Assembly: GCF_000011365.1 (NCBI RefSeq)
Contig: NC_004463.1
Location: forward strand, 6,248,001 to 6,312,000
DNA: 64,000 nt
Direction of reading: 5' to 3'
Origin: Bradyrhizobium diazoefficiens USDA 110
Lineage (GTDB): Bacteria; Pseudomonadota; Alphaproteobacteria; Rhizobiales; Xanthobacteraceae
Made by a program: the position numbers and the translations under genes. This document shows, one piece after another, positions 1-8,867 of this stretch. The notes beneath the pieces were generated by a model. It saw only the letters and a program-made list of their open reading frames with translations. It was not told where the DNA came from and made no database searches. The first letter of the stretch is position 1. Each line of letters begins with the position of its first letter.

Positions 1-560
1 TCCTCGCTTTCGCCGACACCATCGAGACGGCGAGCGCGAAGCAGAACAGGGAAGACGGCATCGCGCAGGACGCAAGGATGATCTCGCAGGCGACCCATCA
101 TCTGATGGCCTCACTGCGCGATGCGCTGAAGCGGCTGCGCAATCCCCTGCCCGAGGAGCTCGGGCTGGAGGCGAGCCTCGTCAATCTCGTCGACAGCTGG
201 CGCTCGCAGAGCGCGGCGCGGCCGACCATCCAGCTCGATCTCAGGGGCGATCTCACCGACATCAGCGGCCCGGCCGCCACCACCGCCTATCGCGTCGCCC
301 AGGAATGCCTGACCAATGCGCTGCGCCACGGCGCGGCACGCGAGATCTCGTTGCGCGTCGAGCGGCGCGCCGGCGAGGACGACGCGCTGCTGATCCGGGT
401 CGAGGACGACGGCGGCGGCGATGCGGAACGCGTGGCGCGGTCGGCGGGCTTCGGCCTCACCGGCATCCGCGAGCGCGTCGCAGCCGCCGGCGGGTCGCTG
501 TCGATCCTGCCGGCCAGAGGCGGCCTCAGCGTCGCCGCCACCATCCCGCTCGCCGCGTGA
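1..560 (+). CDS. Sensor histidine kinase, NarL/DegS type (C-terminal part)
   Basis: The reading frame is open from base 3 with no start, so the gene begins outside the window. The visible 185 residues are the end of a HisKA_3-type kinase. LRNPLPEELGLEASL matches the segment after the phospho-accepting helix, ECLTNALRHG is the N box, DDGGGDA the G1 box and GFGLTGIRERV the G2 box of the HATPase domain. The phospho-accepting His itself is not in the window. The response regulator gene starts 7 bp after the stop, so the two form a classical two-component operon. The signal sensed cannot be inferred because the sensor domain is missing. Confidence 0.88.
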   Translation, partial: LAFADTIETASAKQNREDGIAQDARMISQATHHLMASLRDALKRLRNPLPEELGLEASLVNLVDSWRSQSAARPTIQLDLRGDLTDISGPAATTAYRVAQECLTNALRHGAAREISLRVERRAGEDDALLIRVEDDGGGDAERVARSAGFGLTGIRERVAAAGGSLSILPARGGLSVAATIPLAA

Positions 561-567
561 GGCCGAG

Positions 568-1221
568 ATGAGCGAGGTTGCGGCAACAGGCATCTCCGTG
601 CTGCTGGTCGACGACCATCCCATCGTCCGGCAGGGCTACCGGCGGGTGCTGGAAAGCCAGGGTGACCTCCATGTCGTGGCGGAAGCCGACAACGCCGCGG
701 ATGCCTACGGCGCCTTCAAGGCGCACGATCCTGATGTCGTCGTGCTCGATATCTCGATGCCCGGCGCCAGCGGGCTGGAGGCGATCCGCAACATCCGCGC
801 CCGCAGCCCGCGGGCGCGGATCCTCGTCTTCACCATGCACAACGAGGCCGTGCTGGTGAAGGCCGCCTTCAGCGCCGGCGCCTCCGGCTTCGTCACCAAG
901 AGCAGCGAGCCGTCCGCGGTCGTGAATGCAATCCGCAGCGTCGCCCGCGGCGAGCGCGCCATGAGTGACGACATCGCGCATATCCTGGCCGACGACAGCC
1001 TGTCGCCGACCGGCTCAGTGCTGGACCAACTGGGCGAACGCGAGATCGAGATCCTGCGCCAGTTCGCCGGCGGCGCCACCACCGAGCAGATCGCGACGCA
1101 TCTCAATCTCAGCGTCAAGACGGTGCAGAATTATCACTATCTGATCAAGACCAAGACCGGCGCGCGCACCGATGCACAGCTCGTGCGGCTGGCGGCGAGT
1201 TGCGGGCTGACGAAGATCTAG
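568..1221 (+). CDS. LuxR/NarL-family response regulator
   Basis: 217 aa. The receiver domain covers about residues 8-120, with the acidic pair DD at 15-16 and the phosphorylatable Asp61 in VVVLDISMPG. The C-terminal LuxR-type helix-turn-helix (about 150-215) contains LGEREIEILRQFAGG and LSVKTVQNYHYLIKTK. The frame stays open upstream inside the kinase gene, but the ATG at 568 begins exactly before the receiver domain and lies 7 bp after the kinase stop. It is the probable partner of the upstream kinase; target genes are unknown. Confidence 0.9.
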   Translation: MSEVAATGISVLLVDDHPIVRQGYRRVLESQGDLHVVAEADNAADAYGAFKAHDPDVVVLDISMPGASGLEAIRNIRARSPRARILVFTMHNEAVLVKAAFSAGASGFVTKSSEPSAVVNAIRSVARGERAMSDDIAHILADDSLSPTGSVLDQLGEREIEILRQFAGGATTEQIATHLNLSVKTVQNYHYLIKTKTGARTDAQLVRLAASCGLTKI

Positions 1222-1326
1222 CAGCGGGGCTGCCGGATTCCTCAAGCGACGTGTTGTTCTTGAATCTGCTGAGCGGGATGGAACGGAGGCCATCCAGCTC
1301 CGGTTAGTAGTAGTGGAGGAATCGCC

Positions 1327-1632
1327 ATGAGTAAGGCTCATCACAAGGCAATCGACCATCCCCCGATCATCACCGTAGGCGAGCTTATCGACGAACTCTG
1401 CCGCTTGCCCGATACGGCCGTCGTCCACTTCCACTGCCCCATGCTCGAACAGGAACTGACATTCTACCGGCTTCGAAAGCGGTCAAAGGATGTCGTCGAA
1501 ATCGCGGTCAATGCATATCCGGAGAGCCCGCCGGTCGTTCCAGCAGCCAACGGCGCGCTTCACCCGCGCAGGCACGCAACTGCCTCGCCCTCCGTTCGCG
1601 AGGGCGCGCTTCTTCACAAGGCAAGAGGGTGA
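1327..1632 (+). CDS. Small hypothetical protein
   Basis: 101 aa with a good ribosome binding site (GGAGG, 6-7 nt before ATG). The first 70 residues look like a compact domain (ITVGELIDELCRLPDTAVVHF, then ELTFYRLRKRSKDVVEIAVNAYPE). The last 30 residues are low-complexity and may be run-on sequence after loss of an earlier stop. I do not recognise the family. There is no signal peptide or membrane segment. It is followed by a convergent TetR gene. Confidence 0.55.
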   Translation: MSKAHHKAIDHPPIITVGELIDELCRLPDTAVVHFHCPMLEQELTFYRLRKRSKDVVEIAVNAYPESPPVVPAANGALHPRRHATASPSVREGALLHKARG

Positions 1633-1647
1633 GTTAGGCGTCGCGGT

Positions 1648-2265
1648 CTATGCCGCCTTCAACCCGCGCAGCAGCAGCGCGAGCGTTGCATCGACGCGCG
1701 CGGGCAGATCGGCGTCCTTCCACTCGTCGGCATGGGCCGGATGGTGGAAGCGGACGGTGGCATCGAAGATCGCGCGCGCGGTGGCCTTGACGTCGTCCAC
1801 AGCGAATACGCCCTGCTTCACGCCGTCGGTCAGGATCGCCGCGATCTGGTCGATCATGGTGTCCTTGTGACATTTGACGGCTGCGCAGGCCTCGCGCGCC
1901 AGCGTGAGATAGGTCTCGAACATCTCGGGATCGTCGAGCACACGCGAACGCTTGGCGGCGAACAGCGTGCGCAGCCAGCGGTCGAGCCGCACCGGCGCGG
2001 GCCCTTCCTCCCTGGCGATCTGGAGCAACGGCGCGTCGATACGGTCAAGCCAGCGCTTGGCAACGGCCTCGCGCAGCGAGGCCTTGCTCGGAAAATGGCG
2101 ATAGACGCTGCCGTGGCTCACATCGAGCGCACGGGCAACATCGACCACGGTGGCTTTGGCAAGTCCGTAGCGCCTGAGTACGTCCTCGGTGACTTCGAGG
2201 ATCCGCTCCGGCGTCAAGACAACGGCTTCATTCATGCCAGCACCATGTTCCCGCTCGGGGTTCAT
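1648..2265 (-). CDS. TetR/AcrR-family transcriptional regulator
   Basis: 205 aa from the ATG at 2265, or 195 aa from an in-frame ATG at 2235 (MNEAVVLTPERI), which fits the family start equally well. The N-terminal helix-turn-helix is clear: RILEVTEDVLRRYGLAKATV, then VARALDVSHGSVYRHFPSKA. The rest is an all-helical ligand and dimerisation domain. No target is adjacent on the same strand; a 24-bp palindrome at 2567-2590 upstream is a plausible operator. Ligand unknown. Confidence 0.85.
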   Translation of the reverse strand: MNPEREHGAGMNEAVVLTPERILEVTEDVLRRYGLAKATVVDVARALDVSHGSVYRHFPSKASLREAVAKRWLDRIDAPLLQIAREEGPAPVRLDRWLRTLFAAKRSRVLDDPEMFETYLTLAREACAAVKCHKDTMIDQIAAILTDGVKQGVFAVDDVKATARAIFDATVRFHHPAHADEWKDADLPARVDATLALLLRGLKAA

Positions 2266-2779
2266 TTATCCGGCGATGGCGCTGCTTCCGAAGCGCCCTT
2301 GCCGGTCGTTCGGAATGCTCTCGCCTCAATGAGGCAGTTTTGCAGCCTGCGCCGCGATCTGGCGCGCCACCAGTAAATTGAGCCAATGCCCAATCGTCCC
2401 GGTCAAATTGATGATTTCGGTCGTCATTGTCGAAAGTCTCCATTCGTCCACGGTCCCCTCTCTTCAATTTCGTCCCTCGATCCGCATTTGTTTCGGACGT
2501 CGGGGCCTCCGGGGGTAGCCGCGGGACGCCCAATCGGAGCGTCCGGAAACGGATATACACGTCTCGCTGACAGATTTCAATATCTGTCAGTCAATGATCC
2601 GTGATTGACAGTTACTTTTTTGCCCCCCCGGCCCCGCGGGCGGGTCCGGTGGTCATCCCCCGTTACCTTGCCTCCGCCGTTTGTTTCGCCCTCCCCGCTC
2701 TGTTAAATCACGGCGTAAAAAACATTTTGGCCGGTGCCGCCCCTCAGGGCCGCCCGCCCACCTTTGCTGGAGCCGTCAG
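2266..2779. other. Intergenic region between divergent tetR and purB
   Basis: 514 bp with no convincing gene. It holds a 24-bp palindrome at 2567-2590 and, right after it, a looser inverted repeat (TGTCAgTCA ... TGAtTGACA, 2586-2611). Small open frames here lack ribosome binding sites and family resemblance. It must carry the purB promoter and, presumably, the tetR promoter, but I cannot place -35/-10 boxes with confidence. Confidence 0.5.
2567..2590. promoter_or_regulatory. Palindromic probable TetR operator
   Basis: CTGACAGAT and ATCTGTCAG are perfect 9-bp inverted arms separated by 6 bp (TTCAAT). Arm length and spacing fit TetR-family operators. The site lies in the region shared by the divergent TetR gene (start 2265 or 2235) and purB (start 2780). 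Binding by the neighbouring regulator is an inference. Confidence 0.5.
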
Positions 2780-4087
2780 ATGATCCCCCGCTATACCCGT
2801 CCGGAAATGGCCTCGATCTGGGAGCCGCAGACCCGGTTCAAGATCTGGTTCGAGATCGAGGCGCATGCGGCGGACGCCCTGGCCGAGCTCGGCACCATCC
2901 CCAAGGAGGCCGCCAGGACGGTCTGGGCGAAGGCCAAGAACGCCACCTTCGACGTCGCCCGCATCGACGAGATCGAGCGCGAAACCAAGCACGACGTCAT
3001 CGCCTTCCTCACCCACCTCGCCGAGATCGTCGGCCCCGAGGCGCGCTTCGTGCACCAGGGCATGACCTCTTCCGACGTGCTCGACACCTGCCTCAACGTC
3101 CAGCTCACCCGCGCCGCCGACCTGCTGCTCGCCGATCTCGACAAGGTGCTGGCGGCGCTGAAGAAGCGCGCCTTCGAGCACAAGATGACGACGACCATCG
3201 GCCGCAGCCATGGCATCCACGCCGAGCCCGTGACCTTCGGCCTCAAGCTCGCCTATGCCTACGCCGAATTCTCGCGCGCCAAGGAACGCCTGATCGCGGC
3301 GCGGAAGGAGGTCGCGACCTGCGCTATCTCCGGTGCCGTCGGCACCTTCGCGCAGATCGATCCGCGGGTCGAAGAGCACGTTGCAAAAGCCATGGGTCTC
3401 GTGCCCGAGCCGATCTCGACCCAGGTGATCCCGCGCGACCGCCACGCGATGTATTTCTCGACCCTTGGCGTGATCGCCTCCTCGGTCGAGCGCATCGCGG
3501 TCGAGATCCGCCACATGCAGCGCACCGAGGTGCTGGAGGCCGAAGAGTTCTTCTCCGAGGGACAGAAGGGCTCTTCCGCCATGCCGCACAAGCGCAACCC
3601 GGTGCTGTCCGAAAACCTCACCGGCCTCTCCCGCATGGTGCGCGCCTATGTGACGCCGGCCTTGGAAAACGTCGTGCTCTGGCACGAGCGCGACATCTCG
3701 CACTCCTCCGCCGAGCGCATGATGGGTCCGGACGCGACCGTGACGCTCGACTTCGCGCTGGTGCGCCTTGCCGGCCTGATCGACAAGCTGCTGGTCTATC
3801 CCGCCAACATGCAGAAGAATCTCGACCGCCTCGGCGGCCTCGTGCATTCGCAGCGCGTGCTCCTGGCGCTGACGCAGAAGGGCGCGAGCCGCGAGGACGC
3901 CTACAAGCTGGTGCAGCGCAACGCCATGCCGGTCTGGCGCGGCGAAGGCGACTTCCTCCAGCTCCTGAAGCAGGACGCCGAGGTGAAGAAATATCTCACC
4001 GACGCCGAGATCGAGGAGCAGTTCGACCTCGCCTATCACCTCAAGCACGTCGACACGATCTTCAAGCGCGTGTTCGGCGAGAGCTGA
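2780..4087 (+). CDS. purB: Adenylosuccinate lyase
   Basis: 435 aa. It catalyses two beta-eliminations releasing fumarate in purine synthesis: SAICAR to AICAR, and adenylosuccinate to AMP. The fumarase/aspartase-superfamily signature SSAMPHKRNP is at about residue 265. The conserved blocks HQGMTSSDVLDT and TTIGRSHGIHAEP, carrying the catalytic and binding residues, are intact. The ATG at 2780 gives the usual N-terminus MIPRYTRPEM; an upstream in-frame extension is not family-like. Other purine genes (purL, purQ, purS, purC) lie 33-42 kb away. Confidence 0.97.
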   Translation: MIPRYTRPEMASIWEPQTRFKIWFEIEAHAADALAELGTIPKEAARTVWAKAKNATFDVARIDEIERETKHDVIAFLTHLAEIVGPEARFVHQGMTSSDVLDTCLNVQLTRAADLLLADLDKVLAALKKRAFEHKMTTTIGRSHGIHAEPVTFGLKLAYAYAEFSRAKERLIAARKEVATCAISGAVGTFAQIDPRVEEHVAKAMGLVPEPISTQVIPRDRHAMYFSTLGVIASSVERIAVEIRHMQRTEVLEAEEFFSEGQKGSSAMPHKRNPVLSENLTGLSRMVRAYVTPALENVVLWHERDISHSSAERMMGPDATVTLDFALVRLAGLIDKLLVYPANMQKNLDRLGGLVHSQRVLLALTQKGASREDAYKLVQRNAMPVWRGEGDFLQLLKQDAEVKKYLTDAEIEEQFDLAYHLKHVDTIFKRVFGES

Positions 4088-4091
4088 TTAT

Positions 4092-4190
4092 TCTCGTCAT
4101 TCCGGGGCACACGAAGCGTGAACCCGGAATCTCGCGCGACGACATCCAGATTCCGGGTTCGATGCGACGCATCGCCCCGGGATGACGAGA
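4092..4190. repeat. Intergenic palindromic repeat
   Basis: Outer arms TCTCGTCAT ... ATGACGAGA flank inner complementary segments (TTCCGGGG / CCCCGGGA and AACCCGGAAT / ATTCCGGGTT). The whole block could fold into one long hairpin. Related copies occur at 23210, 33861 and 45341. It fills the gap between purB and the amidohydrolase and may act as a processing or termination structure. Confidence 0.75.
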
Positions 4191-4216
4191 GAACCCAAAA
4201 GAAACGGATCCCCCTC

Positions 4217-5389
4217 ATGCCCATCGTCAACCGCATCGCCGCCCTCTCCGACGAAATGGCCGCCTGGCGCCATGACTTCCACGAGAACCCGGAGCTGCTC
4301 TACGAGGTCCACCGTACAGCCGGCATCGTCGCCGATCGCTTGCGCGAGTTCGGCTGCGACGAGGTGGTGACGGGCATCGGCCGCACCGGCGTCGTCGGCG
4401 TGATCCGCGGCCGCAAATCGGCCTCCGGCAAGACCATCGGCCTGCGCGCCGACATGGACGCGCTGCCGATCACGGAAACCTCGGGCGTGCCCTATGCCTC
4501 CAAGGTCCCCGGCAAGATGCACGCCTGCGGCCATGACGGTCACACCGCGATGCTGCTGGGCGCCGCAAAATATCTCGCCGAGACCCGCAATTTCGACGGC
4601 ACCGCGATCGTGATCTTCCAGCCCGCCGAGGAAGGCGGCGGCGGCGGCAAGGCCATGGTCGAGGACGGCCTGATGACGCGCTGGAACATCCAGGAGGTCT
4701 ACGGCATGCACAACATGCCGGGCCTGCCCGAAGGCCATTTCGCCACCACGCCCGGCGCGATGCTCGCCTCCTCCGACAACATCCAGATCACGGTCCATGG
4801 CAAGGGCGGTCACGCCGGCGCGGGTCCGCACAAATCGGTCGACAGCGTGCTGATCGGCTCGCAGATCGTCAATGCGCTGCAATCGATCGTCGCGCGCAAC
4901 ATCGATCCGCTCAAATCCGCCGTCATCTCGATCACGCAATTCCACTCCGGCACCGCCTTCAACATCATCCCGGAGGTCGCAGAGCTCGGCGGCACCGTGC
5001 GCACGCTCGATCCCGAGGTGCGCGATCTGGTCGAACGCCGCATCGGCGAGGTCGCAGAGAGCGTCGCGCGCGCCTATGGCGGCTCGGCGGAGACGAAATA
5101 CACACGGATGTACCCGGTGACGATGAACCATGCGCGCGAGGCCGGGATTGCCGCCGACGTCGCCCGCGACATCGTCGGCGCCGAGCGCGTCAACGACAAG
5201 TTCATCCCGATGATGGGCGCCGAGGACTTCTCCTTCATGCTGGAGGCGCGTCCCGGTGCCATGGTGCTGGTCGGCATGGGCGACGGCAACGAATGCCACC
5301 ACCCGTCCTATGTCTTCAACGACAACATCCTCGGCCACGGCGCCTCGTTCTGGGTGCGCTTGATCGAGACGAGGATGCCGGCGGGTTAA
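4217..5389 (+). CDS. M20-family amidohydrolase / metallopeptidase
   Basis: 390 aa. Members of this family (hippurate hydrolase, N-acyl-amino-acid amidohydrolase, IAA-amino-acid hydrolase type) cleave N-acyl amide bonds with a di-metal centre. Metal and catalytic motifs are visible: RADMDALPITE, HACGHDGHTAMLLGAA, QPAEEGGGGGKAMVEDG, YGMHNMPGLPEG and a late MGAEDFSFML. The dimerisation insert occupies about residues 185-295. The ATG at 4217 gives the usual start; an upstream frame would run through the palindromic repeat. The exact substrate cannot be told. Confidence 0.88.
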   Translation: MPIVNRIAALSDEMAAWRHDFHENPELLYEVHRTAGIVADRLREFGCDEVVTGIGRTGVVGVIRGRKSASGKTIGLRADMDALPITETSGVPYASKVPGKMHACGHDGHTAMLLGAAKYLAETRNFDGTAIVIFQPAEEGGGGGKAMVEDGLMTRWNIQEVYGMHNMPGLPEGHFATTPGAMLASSDNIQITVHGKGGHAGAGPHKSVDSVLIGSQIVNALQSIVARNIDPLKSAVISITQFHSGTAFNIIPEVAELGGTVRTLDPEVRDLVERRIGEVAESVARAYGGSAETKYTRMYPVTMNHAREAGIAADVARDIVGAERVNDKFIPMMGAEDFSFMLEARPGAMVLVGMGDGNECHHPSYVFNDNILGHGASFWVRLIETRMPAG

Positions 5390-5444
5390 GGCCGGCTTCG
5401 CAGCAGGCAACATTCGCGCAAAGGACCGGGCTGCGCGGAGCCCG

Positions 5445-7298
5445 TCATCGGGCCGCGGAGCGTTGCTCCGTTGGCTCATCCGCCTCCAGCGGGCGAGATG
5501 CGCTCTCGTCTGACGCGAGAGGCAGGGTGAACTGAAAGAAGGCGCCCCGCGGCTCGTTTGCGCCAGCCCACATCCGCCCGCCATGCGCCTCGATGATCGA
5601 GCGGCAGATGGCGAGACCCATCCCCATGCCCGTGGGCTTGGTGGTGTAGAACGCTTCGAACAGGCGCTCCACGTTCTTGGGATCCAGCCCGGGACCGGAA
5701 TCCCGCAAGGTGACGTGGACGCCGTCCGATCCATCCCGGCCGGTGCTGATCAGCAACTCGCGTCCCCCCTCGCCGACCGCGGCCATCGCCTCGATCGCGT
5801 TGACGATCAGGTTGAGCACCACTTGCTGAAGTTGAACCCGATCGGCCTGTATCGGCGGCAAGCCCTCGGCAAATTGCGTTCGCACCGACACGCCGTTCTT
5901 GAACGCTTCGCTGCGTGTCAGCGCGATCACCTCAAGCACCGCCTGGTTGATCTCCAGATTCTCCTTTTGCGGGGGCGCGTTCCTGATCAGCGCCCGGATC
6001 CGGCCGATGATATCGCCGGCTCGCATGCCGTCCTTTGTGATCCAGTCGAGCGTCTGTCGAACCCGCTCCAGATTTGGCGGTTGCGCCTCCAGCCAATTCG
6101 ACCCGGCCTCGGCGTTCGCCACGATCGCGGCGATCGGCTGGTTGACTTCGTGGGCGATCGACGCGGTGAGTTGCCCCATCGTGGTGACGCGATTGGCGTG
6201 CGCGAGCTCCATCAGCGCTTCACGGTAGCGCCGCTCGTGTTCGCGGCCTTCAGCTTCCGCCCGCTTGAGCGGCGTCAGATCGAGGACAAAGCCGACGCCA
6301 TTCTCCGTACCTGCTCCGAACATGGTCCCGCCGATCAGCACCGGCACACGGCTTCCGTCCTTCCGCACATACTCCTTCTCGAATGGCTGGGCCGTCCCGA
6401 CCCGCTTCAGTTCCGCCACGGTTTGCACGTCGCGGGCGCGCCATTCCGGCGGCGTGAGGTCGGTCCGATGCAGGCGCCCTGCGTTGAGATCTTCCCGGTC
6501 GTATCCCACGATGCGCAGGAATGCATCGTTGGCCTCGAGAATGCGCCCCTCGACTTCCCAGATGATGATGCCGATGATGTTGGCATCGAACAGGCGTCTG
6601 ATCTTGATATCCCGTGCTGCAAGATCACTCTGGAGCTGGATGTTCTCCTCGGTCGCCTCTCTCCGCCGTTTCGCTTCGAGCCGCGCGAGCGCCAGCGCCG
6701 CTGCGGCCAGCGCGACGACGAGGACAACGGCGCCGGCGATCAGCCAGGTCCAGCGTTGCTCGAATGCTTCGGCGCGCGCCTCCCGGCCGGCGAGCCGAAA
6801 GCGCTCGTGATCCACCATCTGGTCGATTTGCGAGCGGATTTCGTCCATGCTGCGGATCATTGCCAGCGCGGCGAGCCCGGAGGTGCCGGCCGTCTTCAGC
6901 AGCTCGTCGATCTCGCGCAGCGTGGCTGTAACGGTCAGCGCCAGATGTCCGGCCCGAAGGCCCTGCAACGGATCGTCCGCGACCAACATCTGCAGCGCCT
7001 GAGCCTCCCGCCGTACGCTTTCGTCGGAGACGCCGTAGGCCTTGAGATAGGCGGGGTCGAGGGTCATGAGATACCCGCGCCTTTCAGTCTCCAGTTCCGC
7101 GACGATCGCCCGCAGCCGATCGAGCGTTTCGAGGACCTGGCGGCTATGCTCGATGAAGTGATGAGCTGCTTGCCGCTCCTGCCAATATTGCAGGCCGAGG
7201 AAGCTGGTCGCGGCAAACAGGGTCACAAGCACTGCGACCGCAAGGATCAGCGGACGAGCAAACCATCGCAGAGGCAGGGCCCGAACAGGAACGGACAT
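5445..7298 (-). CDS. CHASE3/PAS-domain sensor histidine kinase
   Basis: 617 aa from the ATG at 7298. Transmembrane helix 1 is near residues 15-37, followed by a CHASE3-like periplasmic helical domain and a second helix near 190-212. A PAS domain follows (DANIIGIIIWEVEGRILEAN region). The HisKA phospho-acceptor is His383 in SIAHEVNQPIAAIVANAE, and the HATPase carries NLIVNAIEAM, DSGPGLDP and GMGMGLAICRSI. It resembles the FixL/DctB branch. No response regulator is adjacent, so it is an orphan. The divergent neighbour is a Tat-exported solute-binding protein. The frame could begin further upstream at 7400 or 7358, but the hydrophobic helix fits the 7298 start. Confidence 0.87.
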   Translation of the reverse strand: MSVPVRALPLRWFARPLILAVAVLVTLFAATSFLGLQYWQERQAAHHFIEHSRQVLETLDRLRAIVAELETERRGYLMTLDPAYLKAYGVSDESVRREAQALQMLVADDPLQGLRAGHLALTVTATLREIDELLKTAGTSGLAALAMIRSMDEIRSQIDQMVDHERFRLAGREARAEAFEQRWTWLIAGAVVLVVALAAAALALARLEAKRRREATEENIQLQSDLAARDIKIRRLFDANIIGIIIWEVEGRILEANDAFLRIVGYDREDLNAGRLHRTDLTPPEWRARDVQTVAELKRVGTAQPFEKEYVRKDGSRVPVLIGGTMFGAGTENGVGFVLDLTPLKRAEAEGREHERRYREALMELAHANRVTTMGQLTASIAHEVNQPIAAIVANAEAGSNWLEAQPPNLERVRQTLDWITKDGMRAGDIIGRIRALIRNAPPQKENLEINQAVLEVIALTRSEAFKNGVSVRTQFAEGLPPIQADRVQLQQVVLNLIVNAIEAMAAVGEGGRELLISTGRDGSDGVHVTLRDSGPGLDPKNVERLFEAFYTTKPTGMGMGLAICRSIIEAHGGRMWAGANEPRGAFFQFTLPLASDESASRPLEADEPTEQRSAAR

Positions 7299-7500
7299 TG
7301 GCCGTGGGTCTTCGATGCTCGTGTGACCGCGCGTGTTCTGGTGCCGACGCCAGAGCATGATAGGACAATAGCACGGATAGGGAGGTCGGGAACCCGACAT
7401 TCATCGGGTACCCCAGGCGTGAAGGCCGTGATGTCGCAGGGCTGCGGCCCCGTGCGTGTGCTATGGATGAATGCCCTTGGTCGATTCAAGGAGCATCATC

Positions 7501-8862
7501 ATGGCACAGGGTGAAAACTCACTGAGCCATCCGGCGAGCCGGCGCAGTTTCATCAAGGGACTGGGGGCGGCTGGCGCGAGCCTGACCGCGCTGCCGCGCT
7601 GGAGCTTTGCCGAGGATACCGCTGCGGCTTACGCCAACGCCGCGATCGACTGGAAGCAATTTACGGGACAGACGATCGCGCTTTCGGGCGCGATCCATCC
7701 GTGGTCGAATGCGATCACGCCGCTGTTGCCGGAGTTCACCATACTCACCGGCATCAACGTCACCATCGATTTCCAGCTGGAGACCAGCTACCTCGGCGCG
7801 CTGCCGATCAGGCTCGCTCGCGGCAGTAGCACGCCCGACGTCTTCATGTTCACGACCTATGGCCAGGGTATCTCGAACGGATGGGTGGAGCCGCTGAACG
7901 GGTATTATTCCCAGAGGTCGCTGACCGACCCCGCCTGGTATGACGAGAACGACCTGCTCAAGACGGCCCGAGCCTTCCCGCTGTGGTCGGACGGCGAACG
8001 GTACGCCGTCCCGATTACCTCGGAGGCAATGACCCTGTTCATCAACAGCGATGCGCTGTCGGCCAAGGACCTGCCGGTTCCCCAGACTTTTGAGGAGTTG
8101 CTCGTCACCGCCAAGGCGGTCAAGACCAACGGGATGTCGGGGATCGCGATGCGGGCTCAGGCCAGCGGCAATTCCTCCCCGCCGGCCATGGGCTTCCTGT
8201 TCTCCTACGGCGGGGCCATGGTCGAGCACAACAGGGTCGCTTTCGCGAGCCCGGAGGGGATCGCGGCCGTCGAGATGTACGGACAGCTGCTCGGTCAGGC
8301 CGGGCCCGCCGGCGTCGGCAGCTACGAATGGTACCACGTGCTGGACGACTTCCTGCAGGGGCGGACGGCCATGGCGATCGACAGCAGCAACTTCGCGACC
8401 GACATCTCCAATCCCGCGAAAAGCCGCGTCGCCAACCAGGCCGGGTTTGCAACCTTTCCGCATCTCGCCGGTCGCGGACCCGTCCCCTTCATGTCCCACT
8501 GGCAGGCGTGCATCAATTCCAGATCTCGAAACAAGCGGGCGGCTTTCCTGTTCCTGCTCTGGGCGACGAGCAAGGCGACCTCGCTGCGGACCGCCGCAGC
8601 GGGGCTGGCGACGACACGCGTGTCGGCCTGGTCGAGCGAGGGCTTCAAGAAGGCGTTCGGCCCGCAGGCCGCCGAGGCGGCGCTGACAAACTTGCAGAAT
8701 GCCGACGTCGACCGCGCCAAGGCAGTTCTTTTCCATCCGCAATCGAGACTGATCCTGGACGCCTTCATGATCGGCGTGAATGAAGTGGTCAACGGCGCGA
8801 AATCGGCGAAGGATGCGATGACGGGCGCTGCCGAAAGGGCCAATGCGGCGATCCGAGGGTAG
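7501..8862 (+). CDS. Extracellular solute-binding protein, family 1, Tat-exported
   Basis: 453 aa. The ATG at 7501 is preceded by AAGGAG at good spacing and is preferred over an in-frame ATG at 7471. The N-terminus carries a twin-arginine signal, SRRSFIKGLGAAGASL, cleaved near the Ala after WSF. The mature part is a type-1 periplasmic binding protein (LSGAIHPWSNAITPLLPEF, PLWSDGERYAVPITSEAMTL). Such proteins normally deliver sugars or similar solutes to an ABC permease, but none lies nearby. It is divergent from a sensor kinase 200 bp away. Confidence 0.8.
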   Translation: MAQGENSLSHPASRRSFIKGLGAAGASLTALPRWSFAEDTAAAYANAAIDWKQFTGQTIALSGAIHPWSNAITPLLPEFTILTGINVTIDFQLETSYLGALPIRLARGSSTPDVFMFTTYGQGISNGWVEPLNGYYSQRSLTDPAWYDENDLLKTARAFPLWSDGERYAVPITSEAMTLFINSDALSAKDLPVPQTFEELLVTAKAVKTNGMSGIAMRAQASGNSSPPAMGFLFSYGGAMVEHNRVAFASPEGIAAVEMYGQLLGQAGPAGVGSYEWYHVLDDFLQGRTAMAIDSSNFATDISNPAKSRVANQAGFATFPHLAGRGPVPFMSHWQACINSRSRNKRAAFLFLLWATSKATSLRTAAAGLATTRVSAWSSEGFKKAFGPQAAEAALTNLQNADVDRAKAVLFHPQSRLILDAFMIGVNEVVNGAKSAKDAMTGAAERANAAIRG

Positions 8863-8867
8863 CCACC

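Noticed and set aside
2228..2560. Possible 110-codon gene upstream of tetR
   Set aside because: No ribosome binding site, overlaps the tetR start in another frame, Arg-rich composition, no family.
2744..4048. 434-codon leftward open frame across purB
   Set aside because: Antisense shadow of a conserved gene, no domain.
4097..5734. 545-codon leftward open frame across the amidohydrolase
   Set aside because: Runs through a palindromic repeat and antisense to a complete M20 enzyme; composition typical of a shadow.
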